Origin: Pseudomonas sp. ADAK18
GTDB lineage: Bacteria > Pseudomonadota > Gammaproteobacteria > Pseudomonadales > Pseudomonadaceae
DNA length: 64,000 nt
Assembly: GCF_012935695.1 (NCBI RefSeq)
Contig: NZ_CP052859.1
Location: 3,885,001-3,949,000, forward strand
Reading direction: 5' to 3'
The notes under the pieces are model-generated. The model worked only from the letters and a program-made list of their open reading frames with translations. It had not been told where the DNA came from and ran no database searches. Positions 60,819 through 64,000 of the stretch are shown here, in pieces. Positions within the stretch are counted from its first letter, which is position 1, and each line of letters opens with the position of its first letter. The position numbers were made by a program, and so were the translations under genes.

Positions 60819-61823
60819 TCATTTTCGGGAAAACGCGACAAATGTCTCGACCACTTGCGCCAACTGCGCCCGGCTGACGTCCAGATGAGTGACCATGCGC
60901 AAACGCGGCGCAGCACTTAACTTGATCCCGCGTTCAGCCGCAAAAGCCTTCAATGCCTCGGCCTGATCGCCCATCTGCACATAGACCATATTGGTCTGCA
61001 CCGGCTCAACCGTGTAGCCAGCGTTGCGCAATTCATCCCCCAGCCATTGAGCGTTGGCATGGTCCTCGGCCAGGCGCTCGACCTGATGATCCAGCGCATA
61101 CAACCCCGCAGCCGCCAACGAGCCTGCCTGACGCATGCCGCCACCGACCATCTTGCGTAAACGACGAGCCTTGGTGATCAACGCGGTGGATCCACACAAC
61201 ACCGAACCAATCGGCGCACCGAGCCCCTTGGACAGGCACACCGAGACCGAGTCGAAATGCTGGGCAATCTCGCGGGCATCCACCCCCAGCTTGACCGCTG
61301 CGTTGTAGATCCGCGCGCCGTCCAGGTGCAGGGCCAGACCTTGCTCCCGACAGAAAGCCCGTGCCGCCGCCAGGTAGGCCAGCGGCAAGACTTTGCCTTG
61401 CATGGTGTTTTCCAGCGCCAGTAGCCGGGTGCGGGCGAAATGGAAGTCATCCGGTTTGATGGCCGCCAACACCTGATCCAGGTCCAGGGAACCGTCGGCC
61501 TGGACTTCCAGAGGCTGGGGCTGGATCGACCCTAGAACGGCCGCGCCACCACCTTCGTATTTGTAGGTATGCGCCTGCTGCCCGACGATGTATTCCTCGC
61601 CACGCTCACAGTGCGCCATCAACGCCAGCAGGTTGCTCATAGTGCCAGTAGGTACAAACAACGCCGCAGGGAATCCCAGGCGGCTGGCCAGCTCAGCTTC
61701 CAGGCGATTGACGCTGGGGTCTTCACCGTAGACGTCATCACCGCTGGCAGCCTTGGCCATTGCGTCGAGCATCCCTGGGGTCGGCTGGGTCACGGTGTCA
61801 CTGCGAAGGTCAATCACGGTCAT
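60819..61823 (-). CDS. ltaE: Low-specificity L-threonine aldolase
   Basis: PLP enzyme cleaving L-threonine or L-allo-threonine to glycine and acetaldehyde; 334 residues. Family segments: DLRSDTVTQPTPGMLDAMAKA, GDDVYGEDPSVNRLE, LHLDGARIYNA, and SVCLSKGLGAPIGSVL with the PLP lysine near residue 200. The ATG follows AGAGG. It precedes alaS, as in P. aeruginosa. Confidence 0.93.
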   Translation of the reverse strand: MTVIDLRSDTVTQPTPGMLDAMAKAASGDDVYGEDPSVNRLEAELASRLGFPAALFVPTGTMSNLLALMAHCERGEEYIVGQQAHTYKYEGGGAAVLGSIQPQPLEVQADGSLDLDQVLAAIKPDDFHFARTRLLALENTMQGKVLPLAYLAAARAFCREQGLALHLDGARIYNAAVKLGVDAREIAQHFDSVSVCLSKGLGAPIGSVLCGSTALITKARRLRKMVGGGMRQAGSLAAAGLYALDHQVERLAEDHANAQWLGDELRNAGYTVEPVQTNMVYVQMGDQAEALKAFAAERGIKLSAAPRLRMVTHLDVSRAQLAQVVETFVAFSRK

Positions 61824-62022
61824 GAAGCAAACCTCTGGCGGATGAGTAATTCCTTTGGATAACGATTACTGCGGGCATGGCGGTTGAATATCAAGTCCTT
61901 TGTAGGCACGCGCCCCACAAACAGACCAACCAATATAATCAATAGCAATTATCGAAAAGCAGCCTATGCAGCTTTCAGAAATATATGGTAAAAACTGACC
62001 GCCGCCAGGGTTCTGGCGGCAA
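61824..62022. other. Divergent intergenic region between ltaE and the FMN riboswitch
   Basis: About 200 AT-rich bases that should hold the promoters of ltaE and of the riboswitch transcript; a GCCGCC hairpin precedes the riboswitch. No gene seen. Confidence 0.5.
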
Positions 62023-62186
62023 CGTTCTCAGGGCGGGGTGTAATTCCCCACCGGCGGTAATTGCGCGCAATGCGCATAGCCCGCGAGCGCTTGGCGCCTC
62101 GAACTGCTTAGGCAGGACGGCGACAAGGTCAGCAGACCCGGTGTGATCCCGGGGCCGACGGTCATAGTCCGGATGAAGAGAGAACG
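62023..62186 (+). promoter_or_regulatory. FMN (RFN) riboswitch
   Basis: Aptamer closed by GTTCTC/GAGAAC (62024-62029 and 62180-62185). It shows the conserved blocks CAGGGCGGGGTG, CCCCACCGGCGGT, AGCCCGCGAGCG, GGTCAGCAGACCCGGTG, GGGGCCGACGGTCA and AGTCCGGATGAAGAGA. It lies upstream of a lumazine synthase gene. Confidence 0.96.
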
Positions 62187-62274
62187 GGATTGGCGCCTAA
62201 GGGCCGTGCGCAATCGATCATGCCTGGCATGGTGGGTGATGCCGTACCCTTAAATCCCATTCGATTCATAACGC

Positions 62275-62297
62275 CCTGTTTTTTTCATAAACAGGAG
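62275..62297 (+). promoter_or_regulatory. Hairpin sequestering the ribH ribosome binding site
   Basis: CCTGTTT (62275-62281) pairs with AAACAGG (62289-62295), covering the AGGAG at 62293-62297 that precedes the ribH start. It probably forms the OFF arm of the FMN riboswitch. Confidence 0.6.
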
Positions 62298-62304
62298 TCA
62301 GAAC

Positions 62305-62814
62305 ATGCAACCCACCGCAATTGACAGCAAAGCCAAAAACCATCACGGCGAGCGCGTCGCGTTTATCCAGGCCTGCTGGCACAAGGATATTGTCGATCAG
62401 AGCCGTAAAGGTTTCCTCGCCGAGATGATCGCCCAGGGCTACCAGGAATCGGATATCGATTTCTTCGAAGTCGGCGGCGCCTTTGAAATGCCCCTGCACG
62501 CCAAGCTGCTGGCCAAGACCGGCCGTTATGCCGGTATCGTCGCCGCTGCTCTGGTAGTGGACGGCGGGATCTACCGTCACGAGTTCGTCGCCCAGTCAGT
62601 GGTCAGCGGCCTGATGCAGGTTCAGCTGGAAACCGAAGTGCCGGTGTTCTCGGTGTCGCTGACACCGCATCACTTCCACGCCGGCATGGAACACCAGACG
62701 TTCTTTTTTGAGCACTTCGTGCACAAGGGCCAGGAAGCGGCGAAGACCTGTGCCGACACGCTGCACAAGATTCGTGCGTTGCGTCGTAATGAGCCACGGG
62801 CTGTAGCGGTTTAA
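62305..62814 (+). CDS. ribH: 6,7-dimethyl-8-ribityllumazine synthase, type II (RibH2-like)
   Basis: Condenses 5-amino-6-ribitylaminouracil with dihydroxybutanone phosphate to make lumazine, the riboflavin precursor. The 169-residue protein has FIQACWHKDIVDQSRKG, FFEVGGAFEMPLHAKLL and VSLTPHHFH, typical of the decameric type II enzymes. These are usually second copies, apart from the rib operon. The nearest upstream signal is the FMN riboswitch, so expression should rise when flavin is low. Confidence 0.88.
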   Translation: MQPTAIDSKAKNHHGERVAFIQACWHKDIVDQSRKGFLAEMIAQGYQESDIDFFEVGGAFEMPLHAKLLAKTGRYAGIVAAALVVDGGIYRHEFVAQSVVSGLMQVQLETEVPVFSVSLTPHHFHAGMEHQTFFFEHFVHKGQEAAKTCADTLHKIRALRRNEPRAVAV

Positions 62815-62832
62815 GCCACACTGCAAAACCAA

Positions 62833-62921
62833 TGTGGGAGCGGGCTTGCTCGCGAAAGCGGTGGGTCAGTTGATACACTTTTGACTGACACTCCGCCTTC
62901 GCGAGCAAGCCCGCTCCCACA
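62833..62921. repeat. REPIN (GTGGGAGCGGG type)
   Basis: Arms TGTGGGAGCGGGCTTGCTCG and CGAGCAAGCCCGCTCCCACA enclose GGTGGGTCAGTTGATACA. Located between convergent ribH and astE. Confidence 0.9.
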
Positions 62922-62945
62922 GTTGATTGCGATCAGCCCTGAAGT

Positions 62946-63950
62946 TTATGCGAGGCCTTTGTCCGTCGTCGGCACAATCAAGATCCCCGCCCGCAAACCA
63001 TTCCTCACCTTCGGGTTAGGGAAGATGATGCGTGCGCCCTCCTCCTCGATCACCCAGCGGCTCTTGGCAATGTCCTCGGCCAGCAGATAACCCTTTTTCA
63101 ACTCCGAGAAGTTTTCCACATCCGCCGGCAGGTGCAGGATGAACTCATCGCTGTGCTTGATCACTTCCCGGGACACGCTGAACAGTTGCAGGCCGTTCAG
63201 GCTTTCGGTTTCAGGCTCGTTGCCTTCAATGATCTGCTTGAGGCGGGTTTCCAGGCGCGACACATTCACCCCCTGGTTCTGCCCAAATGGCCGGGCCTTG
63301 CCCAGTTCCAGGGTGAACGCCTCGGCGCCCAACTGCTCGTAGGTGAAGGCAGAAAAGGTGATCGAATTCTTGTTCTGCAACAGCACGGCTTCCATGCCCG
63401 CAGCGCGCAGGCGTGCCAGCTCACGACGTGAATGCTGACGCCCTTCTTTCCACGGATACAGGGCGAACTGCTCGATCTTCGAGCCGCGAATGGCGGTGTG
63501 CAGGTCGTAATGCAGGCGCGAACGATCAGGCAGGCTGAAGAAACTTCGGGCCAACTGTTCAAGCTCAGCCGCGCGCAGGGCTTCCGGGCCACTGCTTTGT
63601 TCGTGACGGCCATTGAACAGCCGGTTGACGTCCTGTTCGAGGTAACGCTCGCCCCGGCGCATGGCTTCGGGGTTGCCGAACAGGAACAGAATACGTGCGC
63701 GCGGCTTGAGATCGCCGCGGGCGATGCCGTGCAGCAACCGGTCGAGCAATTCGATCGGTGCAGTTTCATTGCCGTGGATGCCGGACGACAGCAGCACGTC
63801 GCTGCCATTGTCCCGCGCCTCAGACGGACGCACTTCCAGCGCGCCCTCACTGAGCCAGCGCAATCGCACGCCTTCGACGGTCGTTTGAGTCTTCTCGGCC
63901 GGTTCGCGTCCGGCCAGGGTCAGTTCAAGCAGTTTGCCGAGGGCGAGCAT
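62946..63950 (-). CDS. astE: Succinylglutamate desuccinylase
   Basis: Last step of the arginine succinyltransferase (AST) pathway: splits succinylglutamate to succinate and glutamate. A 334-residue zinc carboxypeptidase-fold enzyme with [15 protein letters not shown] (His and Glu ligands, about 56-70) and [10 protein letters not shown] (His ligand, near 150). The ATG at 63950 gives [10 protein letters not shown]. The other ast genes should lie upstream, outside the window. Confidence 0.95.
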   Translation of the reverse strand: MLALGKLLELTLAGREPAEKTQTTVEGVRLRWLSEGALEVRPSEARDNGSDVLLSSGIHGNETAPIELLDRLLHGIARGDLKPRARILFLFGNPEAMRRGERYLEQDVNRLFNGRHEQSSGPEALRAAELEQLARSFFSLPDRSRLHYDLHTAIRGSKIEQFALYPWKEGRQHSRRELARLRAAGMEAVLLQNKNSITFSAFTYEQLGAEAFTLELGKARPFGQNQGVNVSRLETRLKQIIEGNEPETESLNGLQLFSVSREVIKHSDEFILHLPADVENFSELKKGYLLAEDIAKSRWVIEEEGARIIFPNPKVRNGLRAGILIVPTTDKGLA

Positions 63951-63962
63951 AGATCAGCTTCC

Positions 63963-64000
63963 TTAGTGGTTGCAGTCTGGACCGTGGACGTGATCTTCAT
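63963..64000 (-). CDS. 3' end of a small gene with a His/Cys-rich tail (partial)
   Basis: The minus strand reads EDHVHGPDCNH then TAA, just upstream of astE. A tail of this kind (HGPDCNH) is a metal-binding motif seen at the ends of small Pseudomonas proteins, and in P. aeruginosa a small gene lies between astB and astE. Only 11 codons are in the window. Confidence 0.55.
   Translation of the reverse strand, partial: EDHVHGPDCNH

Overview
The window is chromosomal DNA from a Pseudomonas of the fluorescens group. Evidence for this is the high GC content, the strings of genes in the same order as P. aeruginosa PAO1 (recalled gene order, no search run), recognisable AmrZ, RsmA, GacS, FlgM and NrdA proteins, and eight REP-type palindrome pairs (REPINs) of the fluorescens kind between genes. 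There is no prophage, insertion sequence, rRNA operon or CRISPR array. Four tRNA genes are present: Arg-CCT, two Arg-ACG and Ser-GCT.

Layout. 1-7.7 kb: rne (RNase E), then on the minus strand a four-gene cassette for an exported two-subunit molybdenum hydroxylase (2Fe-2S subunit, Tat-exported Mo subunit, XdhC-type maturation factor, MobA/MocA-type nucleotidyltransferase). 7.9-15.4 kb: a tight minus-strand envelope run exbB-exbD-lpxK-trm112-kdsB-phosphatase-murB, with comEC upstream and a divergent DUF2062 gene. 15.4-24.5 kb: an OmpR-type two-component pair, gacS, ldhA and small genes (META-domain lipoprotein, TlpA thioredoxin, ArsC-like, wrbA, DUF2069). 24.6-29.2 kb: glycosylase, ttcA, YIP1-family protein, sprT, CaiB-type CoA transferase. 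29.3-34.6 kb: dctA behind a clear sigma-54 promoter, an AraC-type regulator, phoPQ and a small exported protein. 34.6-41.4 kb: pcpS, an RstAB-like pair and nrdA. 41.5-42.6 kb: a low-GC orphan gene with features of a secreted Cys/His enzyme or effector. 42.7-50.5 kb: flagella and chemotaxis (flgBCDE, cheR, cheV, flgA, flgM, flgN, flgZ) with sigma-54 and FliA promoters. 50.5-55.5 kb: MFS transporter, tRNA-Arg, a small membrane-gene pair behind a sigma-54-like promoter, amrZ, mgtE. 55.8-64 kb: three tRNAs, rsmA, lysC, alaS, ltaE, an FMN riboswitch with a type II lumazine synthase, astE and the end of a further gene.

How it fits together. The region is rich in global regulators: GacS, its downstream effector RsmA, AmrZ, PhoPQ and two other two-component systems surround the early flagellar operons, so motility and surface lifestyle control is well represented. 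The most informative non-coding signals are: tandem 15-bp palindromes upstream of a sigma-54-like promoter for two tiny membrane proteins (52.57-53.17 kb); four GTTCAG repeats at exact 11-bp steps before the phoPQ cluster; four GGCGGA-N2-TCCGCC sites around the dctA sigma-54 promoter; paired NrdR-like and DnaA boxes before nrdA with a long leader; and an FMN riboswitch followed by a hairpin that covers the ribosome binding site.

All functions come from reading motifs and gene order by eye. Homology searches were not possible.
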